38,054 nucleotides of DNA from Muribaculaceae bacterium (GTDB taxonomy: Bacteria > Bacteroidota > Bacteroidia > Bacteroidales > Muribaculaceae), in assembly GCA_017621055.1 (NCBI GenBank), contig JAGATX010000025.1:1-38054 (forward strand), read 5' to 3'. Both the position numbers and the translations under genes were made by a program. The notes beneath the pieces were generated by a model. That model saw nothing but the letters and a program-made list of their open reading frames with translations, was not told the DNA's origin and did not search any database. Of this stretch, positions 1 through 6,798 are shown one piece after another. How positions within the stretch are numbered: position 1 is the first letter of the stretch; each line of letters opens with the position of its first letter.

Positions 1-25
1 AAAACATATTTGTCCTTATTCATAA

Positions 26-42
26 CAGTCTGATTCAGACTG
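26..42. promoter_or_regulatory. Dyad at predicted start site of the leftward promoter
   Basis: A perfect inverted repeat, CAGTCTG-ATT-CAGACTG, abuts the -7 element of the leftward promoter at 43-73 and so covers its predicted transcription start. A dyad in this place usually serves a repressor; that role is inferred. The regulated gene lies off the left edge. Confidence 0.5.
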
Positions 43-73
43 CAAAAGTAATTTCAAATCGTTGCGCCTCAAA
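43..73 (-). promoter_or_regulatory. Bacteroidetes-type promoter reading off the left edge
   Basis: On the minus strand there is a TTTG (70-73), a 19-bp spacer and TACTTTTG (43-50). This matches the Bacteroidetes housekeeping consensus TTTG-N19-21-TAnnTTTG. It points to a leftward gene whose start codon is outside the window. Confidence 0.65.
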
Positions 74-90
74 ATCTCTTATAAGAGATT
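73..90. promoter_or_regulatory. 18-bp perfect palindrome upstream of leftward promoter
   Basis: AATCTCTTATAAGAGATT is identical to its reverse complement. It touches the -33 TTTG of the leftward promoter and is centred roughly 43 bp from the predicted start. That would suit an activator or an upstream repressor site. The cognate protein is unknown. Confidence 0.5.
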
Positions 91-220
91 GAATTTCAAT
101 AATTTCAAGGCACTCTTATGATTTTTTAGTGGACACTAATGATAACAAGGCAATTTTTGAGCATGTAGGCGCCGCGAATGTCGCGAAATCAGCCACTTTC
201 AGGCAAAATACCCAAAAATA

Positions 221-252
221 TTTGTATATGTGAAATATAGTGCATACCTTTA
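221..252 (+). promoter_or_regulatory. Promoter of first ABC transporter pair
   Basis: TTTG (221-224), a 20-bp spacer and TACCTTTA (245-252) fit the Bacteroidetes promoter consensus except for the final base. Transcription would begin near 257-260. That rules out the upstream GTG at 240 as a start and supports the ATG at 288. Confidence 0.55.
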
Positions 253-287
253 CGCTTTCTCCGCGAACACACTGCATCATTAACATT

Positions 288-1115
288 ATGCTGAGATTTG
301 ACGACGTAAGTTTTGGATATAGCCCCAAGAACCCTGTATTCAGCGCCATAAACCTTGAGTATGACGAGGGCGTGCACCTGCTCCTCGGCCCCAACGGCTC
401 AGGCAAAACCACCTTGCTCCACCTCGCCGCAGGGCTGCTTTGTCCCCAAGCTGGCTATGTAGATTTCGATGGCTGCAAGCCGTTTGCGCGTCGACCGTCG
501 TTCCTGTCGAAATGTTTTTTACTGGAGGAAAATTTCCAGTCACCGTTCGAAACTCCCGCCGAACTCGCCACAAGAGTTGGCATTTTCTATCCCTCTTTCT
601 CCGCCGGGATGCTAAGGAGCTACCTCGAATATATGAATCTCGGCATGAACATGCCTTTGCGCCATATGTCGCTTGGCATGGGCCGCAAGGCAAACGCAGC
701 ATTCGCCCTCGCTGTGAACCCGGACCTACTCATGCTCGACGAACCGGCAAACGGTATGGACATCGCTGCCCGCCACCAGTTCCAGGAACTTATGACCAGC
801 CAAACGCGCGCAGGCCAGACGGTGATAGTCTCCACTCATTCCGTGCAGGATTTTGCCCCGCTCTATAATACTGTCACCATTCTAACAGCCGGTAACGTGC
901 CGTATAAGTTCGACGTAAACCTCATCGCCGAGCGCCTCGCCTTTATCATCGCTCCGACGGTTCCTGCGGAGGCTGTATATGCCGACAACTTCGGTGGAAT
1001 CTACCGCTCCATAGTGCCGGCAACAGACATCCGCACCGATGTAAACTTCGACATTCTCTACTGCGCCATGATCAGCGACAGCGCACCATTTGTACTAAAT
1101 CTGCTTAACCAATGA
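288..1115 (+). CDS. ABC transporter ATP-binding protein (copy 1)
   Basis: A 275-residue ATPase of the ABC-2 exporter (NatA/BcrA/YtrB-like) type. The Walker A motif GPNGSGKTT is at about residues 34-42. The signature region reads MSLGMGRK rather than LSGGQ, as is common in this subfamily. Walker B is LLMLDEPANGMD and the switch histidine lies in VSTHSV. About 60 residues follow the nucleotide-binding core and are conserved in copy 2. The ATG at 288 is chosen because the protein then aligns from its first residue with the paralog at 2136-2963. The stop overlaps the start of the adjoining permease (ATGA), so the pair is translationally coupled. It probably energises an exporter made with that permease. 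The substrate cannot be read from the sequence. Confidence 0.88.
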   Translation: MLRFDDVSFGYSPKNPVFSAINLEYDEGVHLLLGPNGSGKTTLLHLAAGLLCPQAGYVDFDGCKPFARRPSFLSKCFLLEENFQSPFETPAELATRVGIFYPSFSAGMLRSYLEYMNLGMNMPLRHMSLGMGRKANAAFALAVNPDLLMLDEPANGMDIAARHQFQELMTSQTRAGQTVIVSTHSVQDFAPLYNTVTILTAGNVPYKFDVNLIAERLAFIIAPTVPAEAVYADNFGGIYRSIVPATDIRTDVNFDILYCAMISDSAPFVLNLLNQ

Positions 1116-1900
1116 TAGAACTTTCCGATACCTTTTCCACGGCGCGCCTGGGGCTCTTGTGGAACTACTATTCCCGCTGGATATATCGGCAGGCATTGAT
1201 CTATGGTGTTATCATCACGATGGTATATGTTGTGTCGTTGATGTCATCCTATTATGTTTTTCTTTTCTGGTTCGTGTCGGGCACCGGACAATCAATCCTC
1301 TGGTTGTTGTTTTATGTGGGTGCCATAGTTTTCGCCGTTCCCGACAATCGTCAGATCGAGATTATGCTCCCGACATCGGTGACCGAAAAAGCCACGTTCT
1401 ATCTTGGCTATACTTTTGTTGTAGTTCCGGCTTTCATTGCGGCGATATGGTGGAGCTGCATAGGTATAGGATGCATTTTATCCGATAACGGCAATATTCA
1501 GGCTCTTTATAGCGAGGTGTATTCGCTTTCGCGTATATTGGCTATATTCGAAATCAATGGCACGATATCTTGTCTCCGGGATATATTGTCATCCCTCATC
1601 ATCCCGGCTACCGTTCTCTATTGTATCATAAATGCGCGTCGCCAGCGCATGCTACGGGGCTTCTGCGGCATAGCAATAGCTTATATGGCCAAAATAGCGA
1701 TTTCAACAGTACTGATAATCATCTTTTTAATACCGTTTGCTCTATTAGATCAGCCGGAACCCGGTGAACAAGCGAACATTTTCACCGATTTCAGTTTTTG
1801 CATAATTCTTGCCATTTATTCATCGTCTTTTTTTGATTTCGTACTCGCCGTCGTCATGATGGTTCTCACAGTGAAGAAACTGGGCGTACGCACTGCCTGA
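1112..1900 (+). CDS. ABC transporter permease, six-TM (copy 1)
   Basis: A 262-residue integral membrane protein with about six hydrophobic segments (roughly residues 27-52, 60-75, 92-120, 155-175, 182-210 and 225-255). It has no periplasmic binding domain. It is homologous along its length to the permease at 2973-3761: both share an N-terminal WxYYSRWIY motif, a conserved TEK/AEK-x-TFYLGYTFV stretch and a C-terminal RTA. It overlaps the upstream ATPase by four bases and should be its membrane partner. The gene is noticeably AT-richer than copy 2, which may mean a different age or weaker constraint. ABC-2 superfamily membership is by analogy. Substrate unknown. Confidence 0.82.
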   Translation: MIELSDTFSTARLGLLWNYYSRWIYRQALIYGVIITMVYVVSLMSSYYVFLFWFVSGTGQSILWLLFYVGAIVFAVPDNRQIEIMLPTSVTEKATFYLGYTFVVVPAFIAAIWWSCIGIGCILSDNGNIQALYSEVYSLSRILAIFEINGTISCLRDILSSLIIPATVLYCIINARRQRMLRGFCGIAIAYMAKIAISTVLIIIFLIPFALLDQPEPGEQANIFTDFSFCIILAIYSSSFFDFVLAVVMMVLTVKKLGVRTA

Positions 1901-1940
1901 CATTTTTCTGGTGCATTTCGGCGCCCTTTTCGGCGCATTT

Positions 1941-1982
1941 CCGCATTTTTTTATTGTTTTCCGCATTTTTTTCGCAAAAAAA
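1941..1982. repeat. Phased T-tract direct repeat and A/T hairpin
   Basis: CCGCATTTTTTT occurs at 1941-1952 and again at 1961-1972, a period of 20 bp or about two helical turns. The second T7 forms a perfect inverted repeat with A7 at 1976-1982 around CGC. It lies between the stop of permease copy 1 and the -33 element at 1983. It could be a curved upstream element or a weak terminator; I cannot tell which. Confidence 0.45.
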
Positions 1983-2014
1983 TTTGCACAGTATGAAAAT
2001 TGTGCATACTTTTG
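1983..2014 (+). promoter_or_regulatory. Promoter of second ABC pair and GntR gene
   Basis: TTTG (1983-1986), a 20-bp spacer and TACTTTTG (2007-2014) match the Bacteroidetes consensus fully. The second ABC cassette can therefore be transcribed independently of the first. Confidence 0.75.
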
Positions 2015-2015
2015 C

Positions 2016-2039
2016 AGTGTTGTAGTTGTGTACAACACT
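2016..2039. promoter_or_regulatory. Probable GntR/YtrA-type operator
   Basis: AGTGTTGTA and TACAACACT form a perfect 9-bp inverted repeat with a 6-bp centre. It starts one base after the -7 box, so it covers the start site and a bound protein should repress. The outer AGTGT/ACACT halves resemble the AGTGTA-N13-TACACT operator reported for Bacillus YtrA. A YtrA-like regulator closes this operon (3765-4127). Autoregulation is inferred. Confidence 0.65.
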
Positions 2040-2074
2040 AAAGAAGTGCAAACCCCTCTTTCAATTATCTTAAA

Positions 2075-2131
2075 ATGGAAGAATTTTTCTCGGCCATACT
2101 CGTGGTTCTCGTAGTGATTTTAATGCTGTAA
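2075..2131 (+). CDS. 18-residue hydrophobic mini-ORF (candidate)
   Basis: ATG at 2075 and TAA at 2129 encode MEEFFSAILVVLVVILML: two acidic residues followed by a continuous hydrophobic stretch long enough for a short membrane helix. It is the first ORF on the predicted transcript of the second ABC cassette and ends four bases before the ATPase start codon. It could be a small membrane subunit of the transporter, a leader peptide controlling its translation, or chance. The uninterrupted hydrophobic composition and its position favour a real peptide, but 18 codons cannot prove it. No equivalent precedes ABC copy 1. Confidence 0.4.
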   Translation: MEEFFSAILVVLVVILML

Positions 2132-2135
2132 GATC

Positions 2136-2963
2136 ATGCTCAGATTCAATGACGTAAATTTTGAATACCGGCGCAATGCACCGATATTTACCGACATAAA
2201 CCTCGAGTACGGCGAGGGCGTGCACCTGTTGCTCGGCCCCAACGGTTCAGGAAAGACCACCCTGCTCCACCTTGCCGCCGGTCTTCGGCGCCCTACTGCC
2301 GGGTACATCGATTTCAACGGCGAAATTCCAAGCCGTCGGCAGCCGTCGTTTCTCGGTTGCTGCTTCATCCTCGAAGAGAGCTTCGATTCTCCTTTCGCCA
2401 CACCATCCCTCCTGGGGTCGCGATTGGGTGCTTTCTACCCTGGATTCACGTCCGATAGATTGCGGGCAAACCTCGAGGCGCTGGGGCTTGAGCCGGATCT
2501 TCGCTTCCGTCGTATGTCGCTGGGAATGCGCCGAAAAGCCAACACGGCCTTCGCCCTTGCCACCGACACCGACCTCATTCTCCTCGACGAGCCCGCCAAC
2601 GGCATGGACATCGCGGCCCGCCACGCCCTGCGCTCCCTCATGAGCCGCGAAGTGCGCCCCGGTCAGACAATCCTGGTGGCAACGCATACTGTGGCCGACC
2701 TCGAGACCCTTTACGACAGCGTAACGGTATTCACCGCCGGCAACAAACCGTACAAATACGATGTATCGCGCATAGCAGAGCGTCTTGCCTTTATCAACAG
2801 CGCGAACGTGCCGGTAGAAGCTCTCTATTCTGAGCCTTACGGCGCCGGCTACCGATGCATAGTGCCGGCCGGCGACATGGAGACCGACGTAGACTTCGAT
2901 ATTTTCTACTGTGCAATGGTTAGCCCGTATGCCGAGCCGATAATAAACCTCCTCAACAACTGA
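2136..2963 (+). CDS. ABC transporter ATP-binding protein (copy 2)
   Basis: A 275-residue ATPase, the same length as copy 1 and roughly 60 percent identical to it by eye. Walker A GPNGSGKTT is at residues 34-42. The signature region is MSLGMRRK, Walker B is LILLDEPANGMD, and a histidine sits in VATHTV. The C-terminal extension, including PYKYDVSRIAERLAFI and a late FDIFYCAMV block, is shared with copy 1, so it is a feature of this subfamily. It follows the mini-ORF by four bases and precedes the permease gene by nine. It is expected to couple ATP hydrolysis to export through the permease at 2973-3761. Regulation is probably by the YtrA-like protein three genes on. Substrate unknown; envelope-active compounds are a guess from Ytr/Bcr relatives. 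Confidence 0.88.
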   Translation: MLRFNDVNFEYRRNAPIFTDINLEYGEGVHLLLGPNGSGKTTLLHLAAGLRRPTAGYIDFNGEIPSRRQPSFLGCCFILEESFDSPFATPSLLGSRLGAFYPGFTSDRLRANLEALGLEPDLRFRRMSLGMRRKANTAFALATDTDLILLDEPANGMDIAARHALRSLMSREVRPGQTILVATHTVADLETLYDSVTVFTAGNKPYKYDVSRIAERLAFINSANVPVEALYSEPYGAGYRCIVPAGDMETDVDFDIFYCAMVSPYAEPIINLLNN

Positions 2964-2972
2964 ACGAACGCC

Positions 2973-3761
2973 ATGAATAAATTGTCCAATTCCTTCTCAG
3001 TGTCGCGGATAGCTCTTATGTGGCAGTACTATTCGCGTTGGATTTATATTCAAGCCATCATCTATGCCGCCATAACAGTGCTGGTGTATCTCGTCAGCCT
3101 GTGGGCCTCCGAAAGCGAAATATTCTTCCTCCTTTTAGGGAGCACAGGCCAGTCGTTGCTCGGCATTCTTTTCTACCTCGGCGCCATTATTTTCGCCATT
3201 CCCGTCAATCGGCAGGCCGAAATAATGTTGCCGTCTTCCGTGGCTGAAAAATCCACATTCTATCTTGGCTACACGTTTGTTGCTGTACCCCTCTTCCTGT
3301 TGGCAGTATGGGCTCTGTGCAATGGCATAGGCTCGATCTTCTCGCCTAACGGCAACGTGCAGGCACTATATAACGGCATGCTCTCCGAAATAACTCAGTT
3401 ATCAGGTATGCCTGTCGCCTCTTCCCTTCTCAGTTTCAACAATATAGTCAGCGCCATGCTCATTGCCTCCGGTACCCTCTTTGCCGTCCTGACCGCGCAC
3501 CGTCAGCGTCTGCTGTTGGGTATCGCCGGCGCTGCCGCCGCTTATTTTGTCGAGACGATTATCACACTTGCGGCCCTGGCCATAGCACTGGTGCCCGTAT
3601 TCCGTGAGATAGTCGCAAATCCCGCTGTCGCATCAAACCTCAACGAGGAAGTCCCCGCAAAAATACTGTCGTCGCTACCGTATGCTTCGGTCATCACTGC
3701 CGCCCTCGTTGTTATTGTTGTGATATTTATCGTGCGCACACTGCGGGGCCGCACAGCCTGA
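2973..3761 (+). CDS. ABC transporter permease, six-TM (copy 2)
   Basis: A 262-residue membrane protein, identical in length to copy 1 and homologous throughout. It has about six hydrophobic segments and the shared motifs WQYYSRWIY near the N-terminus and EKSTFYLGYTFV near residue 90. It begins nine bases after the ATPase stop, and the GntR gene begins three bases after its own stop, so all three are one transcript. With the copy 2 ATPase it should form a homodimeric or heterodimeric exporter. Mixed complexes with the copy 1 subunits are possible. No substrate-binding protein is encoded nearby, which favours export over import. Confidence 0.83.
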   Translation: MNKLSNSFSVSRIALMWQYYSRWIYIQAIIYAAITVLVYLVSLWASESEIFFLLLGSTGQSLLGILFYLGAIIFAIPVNRQAEIMLPSSVAEKSTFYLGYTFVAVPLFLLAVWALCNGIGSIFSPNGNVQALYNGMLSEITQLSGMPVASSLLSFNNIVSAMLIASGTLFAVLTAHRQRLLLGIAGAAAAYFVETIITLAALAIALVPVFREIVANPAVASNLNEEVPAKILSSLPYASVITAALVVIVVIFIVRTLRGRTA

Positions 3762-3764
3762 GCC

Positions 3765-4127
3765 ATGGAGTTCGCAAATAACCGACCGATTTACCGTCAG
3801 ATTGTGGAGTATGCCTTTGCCCGCATACTCGACGGCCAGTGGATGCCCGACAGCCGCGTGCCTTCAGTGCGCGAACTTGCAACCTCCATGGCCGTGAATT
3901 CACACACCGTGCTCAAGGCCTACGACGAACTTCAGCGCCTCGGCATAATCAGCCCGCGCCGCGGTATGGGTTTCTTCCTCGAGCCCGATGCCCGCCGCAA
4001 AATCCTTGAGGAAGAACGGCGTGAATTCTTCGACGTCACCCTCCGAAGCCTCTTCGACCGTATGGACAGCCTCGGAATTGGTGTCGAGGATGTGGTGCAG
4101 TGTTATCTCGCCCGCAACAACGGGTAG
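3765..4127 (+). CDS. GntR-family regulator, YtrA type
   Basis: A 120-residue protein consisting of one N-terminal GntR winged helix (about residues 8-75: PIYRQIVEYAFARI, the recognition segment SVRELATSMAVNSHTVLKAYDEL, then GIISPRRGMGFFL) and a short helical tail of about 45 residues. The tail is too small for an effector-binding domain. That architecture defines the YtrA subfamily, whose members usually repress the ABC operon they belong to. It is last in the second ABC operon, and the dyad at 2016-2039 is the obvious target. How the signal is sensed without an effector domain is not evident; in Bacillus, YtrA-controlled genes respond to cell-wall antibiotics. Confidence 0.88.
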   Translation: MEFANNRPIYRQIVEYAFARILDGQWMPDSRVPSVRELATSMAVNSHTVLKAYDELQRLGIISPRRGMGFFLEPDARRKILEEERREFFDVTLRSLFDRMDSLGIGVEDVVQCYLARNNG

Positions 4128-4135
4128 GCCGCATA

Positions 4136-4537
4136 CTATTGCTTATTCATCTTCTCGATGACGTCGACAAACGATTTTGGAAGACGGACATTGTAGAGGC
4201 CGAGGGCGTCGGCAAACAGCGGCGCTATCTCCTCGTCGGTGAAGCCCGCGATGCCGCATCCTATGCGAGTTACATAGAATGTTGTCTGATCCCATTCGCG
4301 GGCAAGGGCTATGAAATCGTCGACATACGGTTTGATGGTTTCTACACCACCCTGCATCGTAGGTATGGCATAGGACTGTCCCTGCATACCCACGCCCTGA
4401 CCCATGATTGCGCCGAACCGCTCGACGGCAGTTCGTGCAGCGCCTCCGGCATGAATACCGGCCAGATTGCTGCCGAAAACAAATACTTCATCCTCGCCAA
4501 GCGAGGTTATATTATCCGGTGTATATCTCATTTGCAT
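4136..4537 (-). CDS. Macro-domain-like hypothetical protein
   Basis: A 133-residue single-domain protein. It has FVFGSNLAGIHAGGAARTA near the N-terminus, GQGVGMQGQSYAIPT in the middle and FYVTRIGCGIAGFTDEEIAPLF near the C-terminus. This is the glycine-rich pattern of small macro-domain-like proteins, often annotated as phage-related (A1S_2505-like). Macro domains bind or hydrolyse ADP-ribose derivatives; whether this one does is unknown. Its stop lies eight bases from the GntR gene stop with no terminator between them, so the two transcripts probably collide or overlap. A second methionine at codon 3 (4531) is an equally good start given the -7 box at 4549-4556. It has no functional link to its neighbours. 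Confidence 0.72.
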   Translation of the reverse strand: MQMRYTPDNITSLGEDEVFVFGSNLAGIHAGGAARTAVERFGAIMGQGVGMQGQSYAIPTMQGGVETIKPYVDDFIALAREWDQTTFYVTRIGCGIAGFTDEEIAPLFADALGLYNVRLPKSFVDVIEKMNKQ

Positions 4538-4548
4538 AATTTAGATTG

Positions 4549-4556
4549 CAAAGTTA
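4549..4556 (-). promoter_or_regulatory. -7 element for macro-domain-like gene
   Basis: TAACTTTG on the minus strand matches TAnnTTTG just upstream of the gene start. No TTTG is found at the expected -33 distance. That region instead holds the inverted repeat 4571-4596. Confidence 0.45.
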
Positions 4557-4570
4557 ACGTTTTTGTTTAT

Positions 4571-4596
4571 AATAATGTTTTGTTCGCAACATTATT
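4571..4596. promoter_or_regulatory. Inverted repeat in macro-like/serC divergent region
   Basis: AATAATGTT and AACATTATT form a perfect 9-bp dyad around eight bases. It lies where the -33 element of the leftward gene should be, so it may be a regulator site for that gene. It could also be a simple AT-rich hairpin. Confidence 0.35.
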
Positions 4597-4651
4597 TATG
4601 CAGAAGCGATATGAAACCTCGCACGGCACAAAACCCACATGCGCCGCCGCG

Positions 4652-4666
4652 TTTCACCCGGTGAAA
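4652..4666. promoter_or_regulatory. Palindrome next to the serC -33 element
   Basis: TTTCACC-C-GGTGAAA is a perfect 7-bp dyad ending four bases before the serC -33 box at 4671. The position suits an activator or a repressor of serine biosynthesis. The protein is unknown. Confidence 0.35.
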
Positions 4667-4670
4667 TATT

Positions 4671-4702
4671 TTTGGAACTTGCGGCGGAATTGTTTATATT
4701 TG
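4671..4702 (+). promoter_or_regulatory. serC promoter
   Basis: TTTG (4671-4674), a 20-bp spacer and TATATTTG (4695-4702) match the Bacteroidetes consensus exactly. The serC ATG follows 28 bases after the -7 box. Confidence 0.8.
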
Positions 4703-4730
4703 CCATCGCAACATAAAAAATCCCCCAAAA

Positions 4731-5807
4731 ATGAAAAAGCATAATTTCTACGCCGGCCCCTCCATTCTGAGTGAATACACCATTCAGAACACCGCCGATG
4801 CAATCATCAATTTTGCCGACACAGGCCTGTCGGTTCTCGAAGTGAGCCATCGCAGCAAAGAATTCCAGGCCGTCATCGACGAAGCTACCGCCCTGGTGAA
4901 GGAAATCCTCTCCATCCCCGACGGCTTCAGCGTTCTGTGGCTCGGTTCGGGCGCCTCCATGCAGTTCTGCATGATTCCCTATAATTTCCTTGCCCGCAAG
5001 GCCTCGTATCTCGACACGGGCACATGGGCGTCGAATGCTATCAAGGAAGCACGCCTCTTCGGCGATGTCGATGTCGTGGCATCGTCGAAAGACGCCGGGT
5101 ACACCTACATCCCCCGCGACTACGTTGTGCCTGCCGACAGCGACTACTTCCACTATACATCGAACAACACCATCTACGGCACCGAGATACGCCGCGACCC
5201 CGATGTACCGTGTCCCCTTATAGCCGACATGAGCTCCGATATTTTCTCCCGTCATATCGACTGGAGCAAATACATCGCCGTATATGCCGGCTCGCAGAAA
5301 AACTTGGCGCCTGCCGGCGTTACCCTCGTTATCGTCCGCGACGACGCCCTCGGCAAAGTGAACCGCGCCATCCCCACCATGCTCGACTACCGCACGCACA
5401 TCAAGAAAGGGTCGATGTTCAACACCCCGCCCGTGCTCCCCATATTCTCGGCACTGCAGACCCTCCGCTACTACAAACAGCTCGGCGGAATCGACGAACT
5501 CGAGCGGCGCGACCTCGAAAAAGCCGCAATGCTTTACCGCGCCATCGATGACAGCGAGATGTTCGAGGGTACCGTAACCGACCCCGCCGACCGCTCAATA
5601 ATGAACGTCACTTTCGTGATGGTTCAAAAATACAAAGAGCTTGAAGCCAAATTCGTGGAATTCTGCTCGGCACGTGGCATCGTCGGCATCAAAGGCCACC
5701 GCAGCGTCGGCGGTTTCCGTGCCTCGCTCTATAATGCCCTGCCCCTCGACAGCGTGCGCGTCCTCGTGGAAGCCATGCATGATTTCGAAGCAACTCATCT
5801 TCAATAA
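4731..5807 (+). CDS. serC: Phosphoserine aminotransferase
   Basis: A 358-residue PLP enzyme of the class V aminotransferase fold. It converts 3-phosphohydroxypyruvate and glutamate to phosphoserine, and may also act in pyridoxal phosphate synthesis. The N-terminus NFYAGPSIL is the family hallmark. Other motifs are [20 protein letters not shown] and [13 protein letters not shown], in which K190 is the predicted PLP-binding lysine. The C-terminal [21 protein letters not shown] is also typical. Length is normal for the family. It has its own consensus promoter and is followed 12 bases later by serA, so two consecutive steps of serine synthesis are co-expressed. No serB phosphatase lies in the window. 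Confidence 0.96.
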   Translation: MKKHNFYAGPSILSEYTIQNTADAIINFADTGLSVLEVSHRSKEFQAVIDEATALVKEILSIPDGFSVLWLGSGASMQFCMIPYNFLARKASYLDTGTWASNAIKEARLFGDVDVVASSKDAGYTYIPRDYVVPADSDYFHYTSNNTIYGTEIRRDPDVPCPLIADMSSDIFSRHIDWSKYIAVYAGSQKNLAPAGVTLVIVRDDALGKVNRAIPTMLDYRTHIKKGSMFNTPPVLPIFSALQTLRYYKQLGGIDELERRDLEKAAMLYRAIDDSEMFEGTVTDPADRSIMNVTFVMVQKYKELEAKFVEFCSARGIVGIKGHRSVGGFRASLYNALPLDSVRVLVEAMHDFEATHLQ

Positions 5808-5819
5808 AAGACAATCGCC

Positions 5820-6734
5820 ATGAACATACTCCTCGCTACCGAGAAGCCCTTCTCGTCGGCTGCCGTCGACGGCATCCGTCGCATCGCGGAAGACGCCGGA
5901 CACTCTCTCACCGTCCTCGAAAAATACAAAGGCTCCGAACTGGCCGACGCCCTCGCCGAAGCTGACGCCCTGATTGTACGGTCCGATAAAATCGACGCAA
6001 AAGCCATTGGCGAGGCCCCGCGCCTCAAAATCATTGTCCGTGCCGGCGCCGGCTACGACAATATCGACCTTGCCGCCGCCACCGCTGCCGGTATAGTGGT
6101 TGAGAATACTCCCGGACAGAACTCACGCGCCGTGGCCGAACTTGTTGTCGGCATGGCAATCATGGCCGCCCGAAATAACTACGACGGCACCACCGGAGGC
6201 GAGATTTCCAGCAAGCGCCTCGGCCTTCAGGCTTTCGGTCAGGTGAGCCGCAACGTTGCCGAGATAGCCCGCGGCTTCGGCATGGAAATCAGTGCCATCG
6301 ACCCCTTCTGTCCCGCCGGGGCAATAGAAGAAAAAGGTGTCAAGGCCGTCGAAAAACTCGAAGATCTTTATGCCGGCAACGATATAGTATCGATCCACAT
6401 ACCCGCCACGCCCGCCACACGCGGCTCCATCGGCCACGACCTCATCTGCCGTCTACCCAAGGGCGCCATATTGATCAACACGGCCCGCAAGGAGGTAATC
6501 GACGAGGCCGGCCTCGAACAGGCCCTCGCAGAAAGACCCGATATCAAGTACTTTGCTGACGTGAAACCCGATAATGCCACGCGCCTTGCCGAACTATTCG
6601 GCAACCGGGTGTTCTTCACTCCCAAGAAGTGCGGTGCGCAGACCCGCGAGGCTAATCTCAATGCCGGCCTTGCCGCCGCCCGCCAGATTGTGGCATTTTT
6701 TGCCGACGGGACCGACCGTTTCCGCGTAAACTGA
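5820..6734 (+). CDS. serA: D-3-phosphoglycerate dehydrogenase, short lysine type
   Basis: A 304-residue NAD-dependent dehydrogenase catalysing the first step of serine synthesis. It has only the catalytic and nucleotide-binding domains, with no ACT or regulatory domain. The substrate-binding stretch VRAGAGYDNIDL and the catalytic arginine R223 (NTARKEV) are present. Where classical enzymes carry the catalytic histidine, this one has FFTPKKCGAQT, a lysine. That matches the short type IIIK enzymes known from Bacteroidetes and Entamoeba. The dinucleotide motif is AFGQVS (138-143) in place of GxGxxG. The first-position Ala is familiar in this group; the serine at 143 is less expected. It follows serC by 12 bases and ends in a strong shared terminator. 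Confidence 0.93.
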   Translation: MNILLATEKPFSSAAVDGIRRIAEDAGHSLTVLEKYKGSELADALAEADALIVRSDKIDAKAIGEAPRLKIIVRAGAGYDNIDLAAATAAGIVVENTPGQNSRAVAELVVGMAIMAARNNYDGTTGGEISSKRLGLQAFGQVSRNVAEIARGFGMEISAIDPFCPAGAIEEKGVKAVEKLEDLYAGNDIVSIHIPATPATRGSIGHDLICRLPKGAILINTARKEVIDEAGLEQALAERPDIKYFADVKPDNATRLAELFGNRVFFTPKKCGAQTREANLNAGLAAARQIVAFFADGTDRFRVN

Positions 6735-6750
6735 TACAACCCTCACAACG

Positions 6751-6788
6751 GACGGGGAACCCATGCTGCCGGCATCGGGTTCCCCGTC
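6751..6788. terminator. Bidirectional terminator between serA and cdaA
   Basis: GACGGGGAACCC and GGGTTCCCCGTC form a 12-bp perfect stem with a 14-base loop. A T-rich stretch follows on the plus strand. It sits between two convergent genes and can serve both. Confidence 0.75.
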
Positions 6789-6798
6789 GGTTTATATT

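Noticed and set aside
178-240. 20-codon ORF starting ATG at 178
   Set aside because: It ends across the predicted promoter of the first ABC operon, has no protein-like character, and would be untranslated from that promoter.
239-273. Possible AGTG/CACT operator at the first ABC promoter, similar to the one at 2016
   Set aside because: Only four matching bases per side with no further symmetry, so copy 1 seems not to be under the same operator.
240-287. GTG at 240 as start of ABC ATPase copy 1
   Set aside because: It lies within the promoter elements, and the paralog aligns from the ATG at 288.
288-2963. MSLGMxRK in both ATPases as a broken ABC signature
   Set aside because: SLGM-type signatures and a Glu in the Q-loop region are normal for NatA/BcrA/YtrB-like ATPases.
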